This document shows, in pieces, positions 59,301-62,300 of a stretch of 64,000 bases of DNA. The notes beneath the pieces are model-generated. The model worked only from the letters and a program-made list of their open reading frames with translations. It searched no databases and was not told the DNA's origin. Within the stretch, counting starts at the first letter, position 1. Each line of letters begins with the position of its first letter. A program made the position numbers and the translations under genes. Origin of the DNA: Branchinecta lynchi (taxonomy: Eukaryota > Arthropoda > Branchiopoda > Anostraca > Branchinectidae); assembly GCA_023053575.1 (NCBI GenBank), contig JAKZAP010000016.1:7622046-7686045 (forward strand). The letters run 5' to 3'.

Positions 59301-62300
59301 ACTCCTATGCGAGCCTCAAAGTTTCCGGCAATCTCCCTCCAATTCCCGCCACTGTGGCCGAACAGGACTTGAAAACATAAACGTCATATCTCCTAATTCC
59401 CTCTTCCTGTCCATCAAGTTTCACTGAAATTGGAGCATAGCCTATCTGCAAGTTTCCAGTACCCCCCCCCCCCCCCTACCTTGGCCGCATCCGGCCCGGA
59501 CGCCAAATAACAAATCTAGGCCGCAAAAACTCGGCACTGTCGAACTTACATCTCATTCGGGCCATTCGTTTGGTTTTTGTGCATGTCAAAAGTCCCCCCC
59601 CCCCCAATTCCCCCAACCGTGGTCGCATTTGTTCGAACGCATCTTTTACATGTCGAGGCCATCGATTCTTATCACCCATTTGTTTGACCCTAGTTGGTCG
59701 TATCCTAGTTTAAATAAATAAGTCAATTAAGTCGGGTTGCTAATATGCCTGCAAAGTTTCAGTGTCTTAGTACTTCTGGAACTATTCTAACCCCCGACTA
59801 CCAGTATTCCAGGAAACCCCCTTTACCCCACAGAGCCCCGAAACCATATGGCTCCGTCAAATTCGGATCTAGGCCTAATGCTTGTTCTCTCCATTAAATT
59901 CCGTCCCAATCCCTCTGCTTTAAGCGTTTCTTGAGTTTTCCGGTCCCCCCCCCCCCCCCATCCCCACAGGTATAACACGACCCGACCCGGACTTAACACT
60001 GAACATCCGAGGCGATAGCTCTTTCCACCATACAAGTTTCATTCAAATCCGATCACCCGTTCAAAAGTTATACACGCCACTAGATTCCGGACTCCCCATC
60101 CATCCACTCCTCCCACTATGGTCGGATCGGGGAAACGGCTGTTCTCAAGTGAACCTGTTCGGGTCCCTGACATACCTGCCAAGTTTCATCGCCCTAGCAC
60201 ATCAGGAAGTATGCCGAACTCGCGGGATCGCTAGAAATCTGGACCCCCAACTCCCCCAGAGTGCCCGGATCTGGTCCGCTTATATCAATGTCGTATCTAG
60301 GACTTGTGCTTGTTCTTCCCACCAAGTTTCATCCCGATCCCTCCACTCTAAGTGTTTCTCAAGATTTCTGGTTCCCTCCTCCAACTCCCCCAGTGTCATG
60401 GGATCCGGTCCGGATTTATAGTGGGACGTCTGAGACACGAGGTCATCCTAAACATAAAATTTCATCAAGATCCGATCACCCGTTCAAAAGTTATACACGC
60501 CACTAGATTCCGGACTCCCCATCCATCCACTCCCCCCAGTATGGTTGGACTGGGTAAACGGCTGTTCTCAAGTGAACCTGTTCGGGTCCCTGACATATAC
60601 CTGCCAAGTTTCATCGCCCTAGCACATCAGGAAGTATGCCGAACTCGCAGGATCGCTAGAAATCCGGACCCCCCCCCCCCAACTCCCCCAGAGTGCCCGG
60701 ATCTGGTCCACTTATATCAATGACGTATCTAGGACTTGTGCTTGTTCTTCCCACCAAGTTTCATCCCGATCCCTCCACTCTAAGCGTTTCTCAAGATTTC
60801 CAGTTCCCTCCTCCAACTCCCCCCAGTGTCATCGGATCCGGTCCGGATTTATAGTGGGACGTCTGAGACACGAGGTCATCCTAAATATAAAATTTCATCA
60901 AGATCCGATGACTCGTTCGCAAGATAAAAATACCTCAAATTTTGGCTTCCCCCTCCCTCCACTCCCCCTCCCAGATGGTCGGATCGGGGAAATGACTATT
61001 TCCTATTTAATCTGGTCGGGTCCCTGACATGCCTGCCAATTTTCAGCGTCCCAGCACATCAGGAAGCACCAAACTCGCGGGATCACTAGAAATTCGGACT
61101 TCTCCCCCCCCCCCCAACTCCCCCAAAGTGAGCGGATCCGTTCCGGTTATATCCGTCACGTATCTAGGACTTCTGCTTGTTCTTTCCACCAAGTTTCATC
61201 CGGATCCCTTCACTCTAAGTGTTTTCCAAGATTTCCGGTTTCCCCCTCCAGCTCCCCCCAATGTCACCGGATCCGGTCTGGATTTAAAATGGAGCGTCTG
61301 AGACATGACGTCCTTCCATATATCAAGTTTCATTAAGATCCGATTACCCGTTCGTAAGCTAAAAATATTTAAGATTTCCTAATTTTTCCGGATTCCCCCT
61401 CCCTCCACTCCCCTCCAGATGGTCGGATCAGGGAAGCAACTATTTCTTATTTAATCTGGTCCAGTCCCTGATATGACTGCCAAGTTTCATCGTCCTAGCT
61501 TATCTGGAAGTGCCCGAACTAGCAAAACCGGGACCGACAGACCGACTGACGGACAGAAATTACAATCGCTATATGGCACTTGGCCGAAGGGCAAGTGCCA
61601 TAAAAAAACCTTCCAAGGGTGGTTTGACGATTTTTCTGCCAACTTAGAAAACAATATGTCTTCAGCATCAAGCGGATCTAGCAAGTTGTATCCTTCGCAA
61701 AGCTTCCCATTCGTTGTTCAAGGGGGGGTTAGGGGGGTGCATTTCACACATATAATAAGGTTAGGGAAGCTTAAAATTTGCCGTTATTTGATAATAACAA
61801 GAACAAATAATCAGATAGAACCTCCTCTCTCTATTTCTGTAATATGACCATTCGAAGTCGAATATTTCACCATACCCTGCTCGCTGCAAACGAGCGGAGT
61901 TCTTAGTTTCGCGGCATATCACGTTTCGTTACCTGTAGAAATAGCTATATCGCTGTGAAGCCGCGTAGAGGAAAAGCAGAAATCAAATCCGATTGGTTCT
62001 CTGGACGCGCTCCAGAGCGGGTCAGTGCGCCCCCTGCACTTTTTACTCTGCGATGAGCAACGGCGAAGACGGAAATAGAGCAAACGGGTATCAACATCAG
62101 CTCAAAGCTAGTGCAAATACCTGTAGGTCTGCTAAGTTTTGTCGGCCTATCTATAGTCGCTGCATGGGACAAAAGACAAAGGTTCTATCTGATTACTTGT
62201 TCTTGGTACTAATTAATAATAAAAAATATGAGACAAATAGTTCAACGTGTAAACCTCATGCACTAATCAGATGAAATACGAAATACTTACAGCAATAATT

